A DNA stretch of 64,000 nt from Flavobacterium sp. 1355. GTDB taxonomy: Bacteria > Bacteroidota > Bacteroidia > Flavobacteriales > Flavobacteriaceae. The notes under the pieces were generated by a model. That model was not told the DNA's origin and did not search any database. It saw nothing but the letters and a program-made list of their open reading frames with translations. Numbering within the stretch: the first letter of the stretch is position 1; each line of letters starts with the position of its first letter. Shown here piece by piece: positions 7,581-17,032 of the stretch. The DNA lies in assembly GCF_017833415.1 (NCBI RefSeq), contig NZ_JAFICC010000006.1:62001-126000 (forward strand), in the 5' to 3' direction. A program made the translations under genes and the position numbers.

Positions 7581-10241
7581 TTAGAAGTTGTAACGTAAAC
7601 TAAAGTTCCAAGTTCTGCCTAAACCGAAGAAACCATTATTAACAACATTGATTCCTTTGTAGTTAACTGAAGTCGGTGTTACAGCTGTAGCGGATGTTAA
7701 TTCAGATAGATAAACCTCATCAAATAGATTGTTTACGTTAACTCTAAAGTTTATAGAGTCTTTTTTACCTTTTCCGATAAATAATCTGTAAGAAACACCT
7801 GCGTCTACTAAATCGTAACTTGGTAATTCAATATTGTCTTTAGTAACAACTGTTGAATACAATTTATCGTAGTATCTCCAATCAGCATCCAACGATAAGT
7901 TTCTAACGAATTCGTATTTGAAACCTAAACCGTATGTTACTTGGGCAGCATCTCCTACTTTCCCTCCATCAACATCTTTTACCGCTTCGTCTAAAGTATT
8001 TAAACTTTCGTCTCTTCTAGTAGTTAAAGCTTCACCTTTGTACTCATAATTTCCAATTGAAAGGAATCCAGTTACATCAAGTTTGTCTATTGGCTTTGCA
8101 ATTAAATCTAATTCAATACCTGTGTGAATTTGTTCGACACCTTGATTCGTAATCAAAATTAAATCTCCAGCCTGTAGAGTTGTACCTCCAATAACTTGTC
8201 CTGCAGTTGCAACATTAGTAGTTGTAGTTACTCTGTCTTTCCATGAAGTTCTATAACCATTAACACTTGCAGTTAAAAATTTAGATGTGAAAGTATATCC
8301 AGCTTCCAAACCAAGAATTTTTTCGTTTTCAGTAAATGGATTAACTTGATTTGTAAAATTTAGATAAATGTTATCATGATATGGTTGACGGTTATAGTAA
8401 CCAGCATTTAGATATACATTGTGGTTTTCAGCAAATTTATAGCTTGTACCACCTTTTACATTATATCCTACGTTGTTAACCTTATCTGATTCTTGAAACT
8501 GTGGTAAGTAATCGTATCTATCTGTTCTTTGGTGTGATTGATTAGAAAGAGATCCTTGGAAAAAAGCAGAGAAGCTTTCATTAGAATATTCTAATTGACT
8601 GAATACACCGCCGTAAGAAATAGTTTCACCGTAATCATAGTCAATCCTTTGGTTTTCAGCAAGTGTATTAAAAGTTGCTGGCCAAGGTAATGCTCTTCCT
8701 CTTTCAGTTACTTTAGTGCTTTCCATAGTACCACTTGGTTTGTCATCGTCACCTTTAAGGTTTCTTGTGTCTGTCCAGCTTGATAATCCCATGTAATCAG
8801 AAACTTGTCTGAAGTGAGTTCCTTTGTAAGTTCTTAAATCAATACCAACATTTAAAGCTAAATTATCTGTAAGTTGATTTTTTAAGTTAGATACTAAACC
8901 ATACCAAGCATGATTGTTTACACTTGATCTAATCACGTATGCCCCGTTTGTGCTTCTTCCGTCACCATTACCTGTTCCGTCTACTATAGCTTGATTACTG
9001 GCAAGTATACCGTCAAAATTTATTTGACCTCCTGCGGGAGTAGTTGGTTTAGTACCATAGTTTCCAGTACCTCCACCACGTCCCCAAGATCCGTAAAGTA
9101 CAGTAGAAAGTTGTGTCTTATCACTAATGTCGTAATCCCAGTTTAAGTTTACCACTGGTTTGTGGTAGTAGTTTGTTCTCTCAGATTTGTACTCTCCGTT
9201 TTGAGTACCCCAGTTGTTGTTATATTTTCTTCCGTATTTTAAATAACTATCTACCGATTTTGTAAAGTTTTGATCATGCCATTGTGGTGCACCAGTTAAC
9301 AAGAAGTTAAAACTGTGTTTGTCATTAGCCTTATATCCAACAGAAACAAAATAAGTTTGTCCTTCGCCTCTTGTTCCGTCGTTGTAACCATCACCTTGCC
9401 AGTGAGAAAGCATAACACTTGTTCCCCACCCATTTTTGCTCATTCCTGTGTTGTAAGTTGCTGTAGTTTTGAAATAATTATCATTAGCAACACCCAAAGA
9501 AACAAAACCACCTTCTTTTTTGTCAGTAGCTTTAGTGATGAAGTTTACAGTACCTCCAACAGAAGAGATAGCTAATTTTGAAGATCCTAAACCTCTCTGA
9601 ATTTGTACAGCATTAGCAATGTCAGACATACCAGACCAGTTAGACCAGTACATTTTTCCGTCTTCCATTCCATTAATTGGTTGGCCATTTAATAGGAAAG
9701 CAGTGTTGTCTTGTGCAAAACCACGTACTGTAATTCTTGAGTCTCCATAACCTCCTGCTTGCCCAGCTACGTATACAGATGGTGTATTCACCATTGTTTG
9801 TGTAATATCTGAAGTACCAATTTTTGCCTGAATTTCTGCTGCTTTAATTGTAGAAACGGCTATAGGAGTTTTTCTGTCTTTGGCTAAGTCAATAATTCCT
9901 TTACCCATAACTACAATTTCTTCTAGTTGGTTAGAATCAGAATCTAAAGTAATAACCCCTAAGTTAACAGTTCCTCCATTTGCAACAGTAAAAGAAATTG
10001 TTTTTGTTTCATATCCTAAGTATGATACAACAACTTCTCCAGATGTTACTGAAGTTGAAATTGTAAATTTACCATCAAAATCACTTGAACCAGCATCTGA
10101 CGATCCTTTTATGGCGACATTAGCACCAGGTAAGGAATTTGAACCATCGGTAATTGTACCACTGATTTTACCTTGAGAAAATGCGGTTGAAACTATCATG
10201 AACAATAGTCCAGTTAGTAACCAATTTTTCATTGTCTTCAT
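7581..10241 (-). CDS. TonB-dependent outer-membrane receptor
   Basis: The 886-residue protein has a signal peptide (about 1-22, ending STAFSQ), then a carboxypeptidase-regulatory-like beta-sandwich (about 25-108, GKISGTITDGSNSLPGANV), a TonB plug (about 125-235, with ITVRGFAQDNTAFLLNG), and a 22-strand type barrel ending in FSLRYNF. It takes up a large substrate through the outer membrane using TonB energy. No SusD partner is adjacent, so a SusCD glycan pair is unlikely; an iron chelate or other small ligand is possible, but the ligand cannot be told. It has its own promoter region and terminator. Confidence 0.92.
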   Translation of the reverse strand: MKTMKNWLLTGLLFMIVSTAFSQGKISGTITDGSNSLPGANVAIKGSSDAGSSDFDGKFTISTSVTSGEVVVSYLGYETKTISFTVANGGTVNLGVITLDSDSNQLEEIVVMGKGIIDLAKDRKTPIAVSTIKAAEIQAKIGTSDITQTMVNTPSVYVAGQAGGYGDSRITVRGFAQDNTAFLLNGQPINGMEDGKMYWSNWSGMSDIANAVQIQRGLGSSKLAISSVGGTVNFITKATDKKEGGFVSLGVANDNYFKTTATYNTGMSKNGWGTSVMLSHWQGDGYNDGTRGEGQTYFVSVGYKANDKHSFNFLLTGAPQWHDQNFTKSVDSYLKYGRKYNNNWGTQNGEYKSERTNYYHKPVVNLNWDYDISDKTQLSTVLYGSWGRGGGTGNYGTKPTTPAGGQINFDGILASNQAIVDGTGNGDGRSTNGAYVIRSSVNNHAWYGLVSNLKNQLTDNLALNVGIDLRTYKGTHFRQVSDYMGLSSWTDTRNLKGDDDKPSGTMESTKVTERGRALPWPATFNTLAENQRIDYDYGETISYGGVFSQLEYSNESFSAFFQGSLSNQSHQRTDRYDYLPQFQESDKVNNVGYNVKGGTSYKFAENHNVYLNAGYYNRQPYHDNIYLNFTNQVNPFTENEKILGLEAGYTFTSKFLTASVNGYRTSWKDRVTTTTNVATAGQVIGGTTLQAGDLILITNQGVEQIHTGIELDLIAKPIDKLDVTGFLSIGNYEYKGEALTTRRDESLNTLDEAVKDVDGGKVGDAAQVTYGLGFKYEFVRNLSLDADWRYYDKLYSTVVTKDNIELPSYDLVDAGVSYRLFIGKGKKDSINFRVNVNNLFDEVYLSELTSATAVTPTSVNYKGINVVNNGFFGLGRTWNFSLRYNF

Positions 10242-10497
10242 TTGTTATTTAGTTTATTGTTTTTGGCAAAATTATAACATTAAAATCAGATAATGTTATC
10301 AAAATGTTAAGAAAAGACAGTTTTGCCTAATCTGTTAAACATTAAAATGATTTTCCTTTTTTGTATTATATAAAACATCTTTTTTTTAAATTTCAGCGCA
10401 TGTTTTTTGTTAAAATCATAATAATATGAACAGGCTTGTAATCTTAAACGTGCAAAAACTAATTGATTTAGGTTAAAAAGATAGTTGTTTATACGAA
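10242..10497. other. Intergenic region upstream of the TonB receptor
   Basis: This is a long AT-rich gap (with the pgi terminator at 10498-10532 it spans 10242-10554). It contains a candidate receptor promoter and an 8-bp inverted repeat near 10274-10299. I see no open reading frame with a recognisable product and no RNA gene in the rest. Confidence 0.6.
10267..10299 (-). promoter_or_regulatory. Candidate promoter and operator of the TonB receptor
   Basis: On the minus strand TAATTTTG (10267-10274) matches the Bacteroidota -7 consensus TAnnTTTG, 26 bases before the ATG. Directly upstream lies a perfect 8-bp inverted repeat ATAACATT / AATGTTAT (10274-10281 and 10292-10299, 10-base spacer). 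That is where an operator would overlap the core promoter. The -33 element is not clear. Confidence 0.4.
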
Positions 10498-10532
10498 AAA
10501 CCGCCTTAATTTCTGTTAAATTAAGGCGGTTT
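10498..10532 (-). terminator. Terminator of pgi
   Basis: A perfect 15-bp stem (AAACCGCCTTAATTT at 10498-10512, arm 10518-10532) with a 5-base loop sits 22 bases beyond the pgi stop on the minus strand. Confidence 0.8.
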
Positions 10533-10554
10533 GAGTAACTTAGGAGGATATAAT

Positions 10555-12198
10555 TTATTTATTCTTCAAAAAATGATTCAATAAAAATGAAGTTGAACTG
10601 TCATGAGTTTTAACTGTTTTAGTATTTATTTCTTCTAAAATAGAATTTGCCAATTGTTTTCCTAATTCTACTCCCCATTGATCAAAACTAAAAATATTCC
10701 AAATCACACCCTGTACAAAAATTTTATGCTCATATAAGGCAATTAATGATCCTAAACTTTTTGGCGTAAGTTTCTGAATCAAAATGGTATTAGTTGGTTT
10801 GTTTCCTGTAAAAACTTTGAAAGGACGTAAATAAGATGCTTTTTCTGGAGATAATCCTTGTTTGTCAAATTCTGCCTGAACCTGAGCTTCTGTTTTTCCG
10901 GTCATCAAAGCTTCTGTCTGAGCAAAAAAGTTTGACATTAACTTATCATGATGATCTTCATTTCCGTATAAAGGTTTTACAAATCCGATGAAATCTGTTG
11001 GAATTACTTTTGTTCCCTGATGAATCAATTGAAAAAAAGCATGTTGAGAATTTGTTCCTGGTTCTCCCCAGATAATGGTTCCTGTTTGATAGTTTACAGG
11101 TTTTCCGTCACGGCCAACACTTTTCCCGTTACTTTCCATTGTTGCCTGTTGCAGGTAAGGAGCCAATTTTTGCAAATATTGTGTGTATGGAATCAAAGCT
11201 TCACTTTCTGCTCCAAAAAAATTATTGTACCAAACACTTAATAAAGCCAGAATAACAGGCATATTTTTATCAAATTCTGCCGATTTAAAATGTTCGTCTG
11301 TTTCATAAGCCCCATTCAATAAATCATTATAATTGTCAAAACCAATTGCTAGTGCAATACTCAAACCAACGGCACTCCATAAAGAAAATCTTCCTCCAAC
11401 CCAGTCCCACATAGGGAAAACATTGCCAGGATTAATTCCAAATTCAGTAACTTTTTGAATATTTGTAGAAACAGCCACAAAATGTTTTGCTACATCTTCC
11501 TGCTTTGCAGATTTCAAAAACCATGCTCTGATAGTTTCAGAATTGGTTAAAGTTTCTTGTGTTGTAAATGTTTTTGACACAATAAGGAAAAGTGTCGTTT
11601 CCGGATTTAATTTCTTAATTACTTCATTTACATGATCACCATCAACATTCGACACAAAATGTACGTTTAAATGATTTTTATAAAACTGAAGAGCTTCAAC
11701 TGCCATAACAGGTCCAAGATCAGAACCTCCAATACCAATATTCACAATATCGGTAAAAGCCTTTCCGGTATAACCTTTTCTTTCTCCGGAAATAACTTCT
11801 TGCGTAAAGTTTTTGATTTTGTTTTTTACCTCATAAACTTCAGGAATTACATTTTCGCCATCAACTTTTATAGTTGCAGATTCAGGCGCACGCAAAGCAG
11901 TATGCAAAACTGCTCTGTTTTCTGTTTGGTTAATGATTTCTCCGCCAAAGTATTGAGATATTGCATCTTTTAATCCGATAGAATTAACCAATTCCAATAA
12001 AAGAGAAATAGTTTCCTGACTGATATTGTTTTTAGAATAATCTAATAAAAAATCATTCCATTGTAAATTGAATTTTTCAACACGTGCAGAATCCTGCTGA
12101 AATAATTGCTGTATTGTTGTTTCGTGAATTGCGTTATAGTGATTTTGCAGATTTTTCCACGCTTCAGTCCCGGTTGGGTTTGTTGTGTTTAAAGCCAT
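10555..12198 (-). CDS. pgi: Glucose-6-phosphate isomerase
   Basis: This enzyme interconverts glucose 6-phosphate and fructose 6-phosphate in glycolysis and gluconeogenesis. The 547-residue length is that of the long bacterial form. Signatures include [29 protein letters not shown] and [18 protein letters not shown]. The catalytic region [17 protein letters not shown] is present. It is a single gene with its own terminator. TATTTTTG at 12233-12240 on the minus strand, 35 bases upstream, is a possible -7 box. The rest of the upstream gap to 12440 holds nothing I can identify. Confidence 0.96.
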   Translation of the reverse strand: MALNTTNPTGTEAWKNLQNHYNAIHETTIQQLFQQDSARVEKFNLQWNDFLLDYSKNNISQETISLLLELVNSIGLKDAISQYFGGEIINQTENRAVLHTALRAPESATIKVDGENVIPEVYEVKNKIKNFTQEVISGERKGYTGKAFTDIVNIGIGGSDLGPVMAVEALQFYKNHLNVHFVSNVDGDHVNEVIKKLNPETTLFLIVSKTFTTQETLTNSETIRAWFLKSAKQEDVAKHFVAVSTNIQKVTEFGINPGNVFPMWDWVGGRFSLWSAVGLSIALAIGFDNYNDLLNGAYETDEHFKSAEFDKNMPVILALLSVWYNNFFGAESEALIPYTQYLQKLAPYLQQATMESNGKSVGRDGKPVNYQTGTIIWGEPGTNSQHAFFQLIHQGTKVIPTDFIGFVKPLYGNEDHHDKLMSNFFAQTEALMTGKTEAQVQAEFDKQGLSPEKASYLRPFKVFTGNKPTNTILIQKLTPKSLGSLIALYEHKIFVQGVIWNIFSFDQWGVELGKQLANSILEEINTKTVKTHDSSTSFLLNHFLKNK

Positions 12199-12440
12199 TT
12201 GTTTGTTAAATTATAAAAGTGGTTATGAAAAGCAAAAATACTGAAATTAGTTTTAATAGGCTCCCGGTTCACAATTATATAACAAAAAGTGACGGAAACG
12301 TTTGCGAAGCTTTTAAAGGTGCAAATGCAATTATTTTGCCTCAATTTTTTCAATACACCTTTATTTTTAAATAAAAGTCATTTTGGAAAAGACATAAGGG
12401 ATTAATCCGTCAGATTAAGGAAAAAGTTTCTAAACAAATC

Positions 12441-13661
12441 TTATAAATTTCCAATGCTATCCAATTCTCTTTTCAAAGGTTCGATCTGATTCATGAAACG
12501 GGTTCTGTCATTTCCCGTTAAAGATTCTCCGGTTGGTAAATTAAGACGAAGTGCATCTACCTGAACACCATTTTTCCAGAAACGATAACAAACGTGAGGA
12601 CCAGAAGCTAATCCTGTGCTTCCGACTAAGCCAATAGTCTGTCCCTGTGTTACACGCTGACCTCGGCGAACAAGAATTCTGGACATATGTAAATATTGTG
12701 TAGAGTAGGTACCGTTGTGCTTTACTTTTACAAAGTTTCCGTTTCCGGCAGTATAGCCTGTAGCTTCTACAACTCCAGAAGCAGTTGTTGAGATTGGAGT
12801 TCCTGTTGGTGCAGCATAATCTGTTCCTTTATGTGCTTTCCAGGTGTGTTGTACAGGATGGAATCTGTTCATTGTAAATCGTGAGGTGATTCGGCTAAAT
12901 TTGATTGGTGTCTTTAAAAAGAAGTTTTTCAAAGTTTTTCCCTGATCGTCATAATATTCTATTTTCCCGGAAAGTGTATCTTTTTCAAAAGGAAAAGCAT
13001 AGATGATTTTGCCCTTATATTCAAAAAAAGCACCCTGAAGATCTTCAACTCCGTCATAAACTTTGTTGTTTATAAAACGTTCAGTAAAGATAAGGCCATA
13101 ACGATCTCCTTTTTTAAGTTTAAAGAAGTCAATTGACCATGAAAACACTTTAGTAATTCTGTTGGCAAGTGCAGTTTCAACACTTTCGTTTCCTAAAGTT
13201 TCAGATAACGAGCTTTTTAAAACCCCGCCAATAATTTTACGTTTAAATGTAACGGGTTTTATTTTTTTGTAAGCTTTTGCAATACTATCCCTGAAATCAA
13301 CAACATAATAAGTTAATGCATCGGGCTGGTAAATGAAAACTTCAAGTTTGTTGGTTTTGTTTTTTGAGCGAAGTAATGTATAAGGTTTATTGTATCGAAT
13401 AGATCTTACATCAAAAGAGTCTTTTACCTCTTCTACAATATCGTAAACTTTTTTGTCTCCGATGTTCTGGCTTTCAAAGATTGATCCAAAAGAATCGCCT
13501 TTTTTTATAGTGTCCTGAACAACATTAAAATCAGCATAATTAAAACCAAATTCTACTTTTTTAGTTTTTGGTTTGGTAATTTTGGTTTCTACTTTTTCTT
13601 CCGTTTTTTTACATGAAAATATTGAAAACAATATTATAAAAATTACAACTGCTCTTTTCAA
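12441..13661 (-). CDS. M23-family peptidase lipoprotein (LytM-like)
   Basis: The 406-residue protein has a lipoprotein signal with the acylated cysteine at C17 (SIFSCKK). An extended N-terminal region leads to a C-terminal M23 domain (about 265-370). The first zinc motif HKGTDYAAP gives H277 and D281, and YLH gives H325. The usual HxH motif reads GPHVCYRF, with H356 but C358 in place of the second histidine, which in LytM is a zinc ligand. Cys may still bind zinc. The likely role is cleavage of peptidoglycan cross-bridges or activation of other hydrolases in the periplasm. It lies 24 bases after kynA in the same direction. Confidence 0.88.
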   Translation of the reverse strand: MKRAVVIFIILFSIFSCKKTEEKVETKITKPKTKKVEFGFNYADFNVVQDTIKKGDSFGSIFESQNIGDKKVYDIVEEVKDSFDVRSIRYNKPYTLLRSKNKTNKLEVFIYQPDALTYYVVDFRDSIAKAYKKIKPVTFKRKIIGGVLKSSLSETLGNESVETALANRITKVFSWSIDFFKLKKGDRYGLIFTERFINNKVYDGVEDLQGAFFEYKGKIIYAFPFEKDTLSGKIEYYDDQGKTLKNFFLKTPIKFSRITSRFTMNRFHPVQHTWKAHKGTDYAAPTGTPISTTASGVVEATGYTAGNGNFVKVKHNGTYSTQYLHMSRILVRRGQRVTQGQTIGLVGSTGLASGPHVCYRFWKNGVQVDALRLNLPTGESLTGNDRTRFMNQIEPLKRELDSIGNL

Positions 13662-13685
13662 ACTCTTAAAATTTTTGTTGGGAAA

Positions 13686-14627
13686 TTATATAGCGGTCTC
13701 GTTTCCCCAATTGGACAATTCTTCTTCGGTCCACAATTTAGGAAAAAAGATGCGTCTTTGGTATTTTGGATGCATATATTTTTGCCAGTCACTTCCTCCG
13801 GTCGCTTCACCATTCCCTTTTCCGCTTTCCAATATGTATTTTCTAGCCGTATTAAGATGCTGCATTACCCATGTTATGTTTACCGTTTTATCGTAGTGGC
13901 GCATTGCAGAAATTAATTCTTCATTGTGCTGGTCTTCAATTGGTAACTGTGTGAATTTCTGCCAGATGTTTTTCGTTTTAAACGATGACATTTGTCTTAA
14001 AAACTGACCTTTATATTTTTTTTCAAATTCGTTAAGTAAATATGATTTTTGTCCGGTTTGATAATCTTTTCCGGCCGCCTGCCAATACAAATGTTCAAAA
14101 CTGGTTTCAGGATCTGTGTTTGCATCAAAATCTGCCTTATATCTATGATCGGTCAAATTGATCACATCAGTAGATGCAAATTCAATCAGTCTGTATTGTG
14201 CGCTCTGAAAACCACTTGCAGGAGTAAGCGTATTTCTGAATTTCATGTATTGATCTATTTCCATCCCGTTTTCCATAATACTGAACGAATTGGTCAGCAT
14301 ATCAAAATAGCGTGTTATTCTGGAAAGTCTTTCACTAAAAAAATCAACCTGAATATTTTCAGTATCAGCAATCTGATCAATTTCCCATAAAATCATTTTA
14401 AAGATCAACTCATTTACCTGATGGTACATAATAAACACCATTTCGTCCGGAAGAGTAGTACGTTGTATCTGAAGGTTTAAAAGAGCATCGGTCTGAATAT
14501 AATCCCAATAAGTAATTGGTTTTGACCAAAGCAAACCTTCAAGCTGAACATCTGTTTTTTGATTTATAGCTTGAAATTTAAGGTCAATTTCTTTTAAAAT
14601 TGATTCAGAATTATCTGTGGTGTTCAT
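13686..14627 (-). CDS. kynA: Tryptophan 2,3-dioxygenase
   Basis: This heme enzyme opens the indole ring of L-tryptophan to N-formylkynurenine, the first step of the kynurenine route. The 313-residue protein contains IMYHQVNELIFKM, with the distal histidine region, and FRNTLTPASGFQSAQYR, a substrate-binding segment. The C-terminal GTGGS-like loop appears as GEATGGSDWQKYM. Its ATG overlaps the stop of the DUF3108 gene by one base (TAATG on the minus strand), so the two are translationally coupled. No other kynurenine gene is in the window. Confidence 0.92.
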   Translation of the reverse strand: MNTTDNSESILKEIDLKFQAINQKTDVQLEGLLWSKPITYWDYIQTDALLNLQIQRTTLPDEMVFIMYHQVNELIFKMILWEIDQIADTENIQVDFFSERLSRITRYFDMLTNSFSIMENGMEIDQYMKFRNTLTPASGFQSAQYRLIEFASTDVINLTDHRYKADFDANTDPETSFEHLYWQAAGKDYQTGQKSYLLNEFEKKYKGQFLRQMSSFKTKNIWQKFTQLPIEDQHNEELISAMRHYDKTVNITWVMQHLNTARKYILESGKGNGEATGGSDWQKYMHPKYQRRIFFPKLWTEEELSNWGNETAI

Positions 14628-15397
14628 TATTTTTTTACTTTAAATGGATTTTTCAATCCTTTGTATTCATCCAAATCTGCTTTTAACGATCCGACAGCAA
14701 GATCTGCTTTTATTCTAACAGGAATTTTGTTGTCATCGTCTGTTATCCAGAGTGTTAAGCTTTCTTTTTCTTTAAAAACCCTGCCTGTTTGCACCAGTGG
14801 TTTAAAAACCATCGTTGTAACGGTTCCAAATTTAGTTGTAATATCCTGACGACCTATATATTTTAACTTAAATTTTGTGATTTCCTCATCAAAAAACATG
14901 TCAATAGTAATTGATTCTCCTGATTTAAGTTTATCGATATTCGGATGGTTTCGTAAGTAGTAAAAAGACGAAACAATATCCTGAACATTTTCGGTTACTA
15001 AAATTGTTTTTTCTGATTTTCGTTTGTAATCCTTAACCAAAATTCTGTTTTCATTCTGGTTAAAAATACCTTCCTGATTTTTGGTGTAACCACCTTCGTT
15101 AATTTTTCTGATATAACGATATGGGTTTCCATTTTCTTTGTCAAAGTAACTTTCGTATAAATCTTCTACTTTGAAGAAAAATTTTGACATGCCGGTAGTG
15201 TAGCCTTTACCAACCGCGTGAAAGACTTTTTTATTATTTATTGTAGCCTCTTTTACCTCCAATGTTGCATACCCGGCATTTACAATTCCGTAATGAATAC
15301 GAAATTTAAAATACTCGCCTACATCGAATGCATCTTCTTTAAAAGTATCAAAACTTAAGGTTGTGAGGATTATAAGGAATAGAGCAATTTTTTTCAT
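14627..15397 (-). CDS. DUF3108 domain exported protein
   Basis: The 256-residue protein starts MKKIALFLIILTTLSF, a signal peptide, and then shows the DUF3108 pattern: GEYFKFRIHYGIVNAGYATLEV near the mature N-terminus, and LTLWITDDDNKIPVRI near the end. Such proteins are predicted lipocalin- or LolA-like periplasmic beta proteins with no established function. I chose ATG 15397 because the signal peptide begins there. It is the first gene of a likely operon with kynA and the M23 peptidase. Confidence 0.85.
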   Translation of the reverse strand: MKKIALFLIILTTLSFDTFKEDAFDVGEYFKFRIHYGIVNAGYATLEVKEATINNKKVFHAVGKGYTTGMSKFFFKVEDLYESYFDKENGNPYRYIRKINEGGYTKNQEGIFNQNENRILVKDYKRKSEKTILVTENVQDIVSSFYYLRNHPNIDKLKSGESITIDMFFDEEITKFKLKYIGRQDITTKFGTVTTMVFKPLVQTGRVFKEKESLTLWITDDDNKIPVRIKADLAVGSLKADLDEYKGLKNPFKVKK

Positions 15398-15463
15398 AGG
15401 ACAATTTTGACAGTTATATATATAAAGATAATGACAAATTTTATTCCAAAAGTTACTAAAACA

Positions 15464-15495
15464 AAAAAACTCAGTCAAATAATGACTGAGTTTTT
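15464..15495 (-). terminator. Strong terminator downstream of hppD
   Basis: A 13-bp stem (AAAAACTCAGTCA at 15465-15477, arm from TGACTGAG at 15483) with a 5-base loop is followed on the minus strand by a T run. It lies about 200 bases beyond the hppD stop, with a promoter-like site in between. Confidence 0.8.
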
Positions 15496-15573
15496 ATGCT
15501 ATTAACTAACCAAAAAACTATAAATTATGAAATTTATATCAATTCGGAAGGAAACCACCCCTTCCTGATTTGC
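15465..15573 (-). ncRNA. Candidate small RNA between hppD and the DUF3108 gene
   Basis: On the minus strand TATCTTTG (15579-15586) matches the -7 box, and a strong terminator ends at 15465, giving a unit of about 110 nt. No start codon with a frame of useful length lies inside. Near its 5' end is a hairpin GGAAGG / CCTTCC (arms within 15546-15567), followed by an AT-rich stretch. The unit could be an independent sRNA, or a terminated leader. The -33 box is weak. I could not match it to a known RNA family from memory. Confidence 0.35.
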
Positions 15574-15578
15574 GAGTG

Positions 15579-15586
15579 CAAAGATA
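15579..15586 (-). promoter_or_regulatory. Candidate -7 promoter box
   Basis: TATCTTTG on the minus strand, followed by CACTCG, is a close match to the Bacteroidota TAnnTTTG element. It lies between the hppD stop and the terminator at 15464-15495, where no protein gene starts. Confidence 0.4.
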
Positions 15587-15695
15587 GATACAAAGTTCAG
15601 AAAATAAATAGCAAAAAGTGAGTTTAACATAACATTTGCATAAAAAGCATCGTTTTACCGCGAATTTTTCTATATTATGTAAAAATATTGCGATT

Positions 15696-16856
15696 TTACA
15701 AAGTTCCTCTCAATTCCTGTTCTCTTTCAATTGACTCAAAAAGTGCTTTAAAGTTTCCTGCGCCGAATCCTTTTGCACCCATTCTTTGAATAATTTCAAA
15801 AAATAATGTTGGTCTGTCCTGAACTGGCTTAGTAAATATTTGTAATAAATAACCATCTTCATCGGCATCTACCATAATGGCTAATTTTTCAATTTCGTTA
15901 ATATCTTCTTTCATCATATCCATATGCACTCCCAGTCTTTCCGGAATTGCTTCGTAATAAGTATGAGGCGGAGCCGATAAAAATTCAACACCGCGTGCTC
16001 TTAACTGCGATACTGTTTTGATAATATCATCTGTTGCAATAGCAATATGCTGAATTCCGGGACCACCATAAAAATCTAAATATTCTTCAATCTGCGATTT
16101 TTTCTTTCCTTCTGCCGGTTCATTGATTGGGAATTTAATTCTTCCGTTTCCGTTTGACATTACCTTACTCATCAATGCAGAATATTCTGTGGTAATTTGT
16201 TTGTCATCAAAAGATAAGAAATTCACAAATCCCATTACGTCTTCATAAAATTTTACCCACGTATTCATCTCGTTCCAACCCACATTGCCTACCATATGGT
16301 CAATATATTTCAATCCGGTTGGTTCCGGGTTATAATCTGATTTCCATTCTTTGTAACCTGGCAGGAAAATTCCTTTGTAATTTTTTCTTTCTACAAAAAT
16401 GTGAACGGTTTCTCCGTAAGTGTAAATTCCGGAACGAACTACTTCTCCAAATTCATCAGATTCCACAGTTGGTTCCATAAACGAACGAGCACCACGTTTG
16501 ATCGTTTCTTCATAAGCGCTTCTTGCATCTTCTACCCAAAGTGCTGCCACTTTTACACCATCGCCATGTTTTTTTAGGTGATCGTTTATTGGAGAATCAG
16601 CATTTAATGGCGTAGTCAAAACAATTCTTATTTTATCTTGTTTTAAAACATAAGATGCCTTGTCTTTTACTCCGGTTTCTAATCCGGCGTAAGCCAATGA
16701 CTGATATCCAAATGCAGTTTTATAATAATGTGCAGATTGTTTTGCATTACCAACGTAGAATTCTACATAATCTGTTCCTAATAAAGGAAGGAAATCCTGT
16801 GCTCCTTCAAATATTTTTTCTAATCCGTATTCTACTGATTTAACTTCTTTACTCAT
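15696..16856 (-). CDS. hppD: 4-hydroxyphenylpyruvate dioxygenase
   Basis: This iron enzyme converts 4-hydroxyphenylpyruvate to homogentisate in tyrosine breakdown. The 386-residue protein has two vicinal-oxygen-chelate halves. The expected iron ligands are visible: H187 (YIDHMVG), H270 (GIQHIAIA) and E354 (LFFEIIQR). The QIFTKPVQDRPTLFFE block is diagnostic. It follows hmgA, which takes the next step, in the same direction. The 176-base gap between them contains a 28-bp perfect inverted repeat that may limit read-through. Confidence 0.96.
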   Translation of the reverse strand: MSKEVKSVEYGLEKIFEGAQDFLPLLGTDYVEFYVGNAKQSAHYYKTAFGYQSLAYAGLETGVKDKASYVLKQDKIRIVLTTPLNADSPINDHLKKHGDGVKVAALWVEDARSAYEETIKRGARSFMEPTVESDEFGEVVRSGIYTYGETVHIFVERKNYKGIFLPGYKEWKSDYNPEPTGLKYIDHMVGNVGWNEMNTWVKFYEDVMGFVNFLSFDDKQITTEYSALMSKVMSNGNGRIKFPINEPAEGKKKSQIEEYLDFYGGPGIQHIAIATDDIIKTVSQLRARGVEFLSAPPHTYYEAIPERLGVHMDMMKEDINEIEKLAIMVDADEDGYLLQIFTKPVQDRPTLFFEIIQRMGAKGFGAGNFKALFESIEREQELRGTL

Positions 16857-16928
16857 GATGTTTATTTGTTTAATCGGTTAATCGTTTATTTGATGAACCG
16901 AAGTGTTGTTTTAAGATTTGTTTTTTTT

Positions 16929-17015
16929 AACCGCAAAGTCCGCAAGGATTTTACGCTAGGTTCGCAAAGTTGATTATGGCGATCTTTGCGTAAAATCCTT
17001 GCGGACTTTGCGGTT
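16929..17015. repeat. 28-bp perfect inverted repeat between hmgA and hppD
   Basis: The arms 16929-16956 and 16988-17015 are exact reverse complements, starting AACCGCAAAGTCCGCAAGG. The 31-base loop contains a nested TCGCAAAG / CTTTGCG pair. The structure is much more GC-rich than its surroundings. It could be a transcription barrier, or a copy of a dispersed palindromic repeat related in style to the CTTTGTGA repeats at 985 and 3228. Confidence 0.85.
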
Positions 17016-17032
17016 AGATCGATGCCAATAAT

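Noticed and set aside
7581..10241. SusC of a polysaccharide utilisation locus
   Set aside because: No SusD gene or glycan enzymes lie next to it, so only TonB-dependent receptor is supported.
15465..15573. 6S-type RNA
   Set aside because: The candidate unit lacks the long rod-like pairing with a central bubble expected of 6S RNA.
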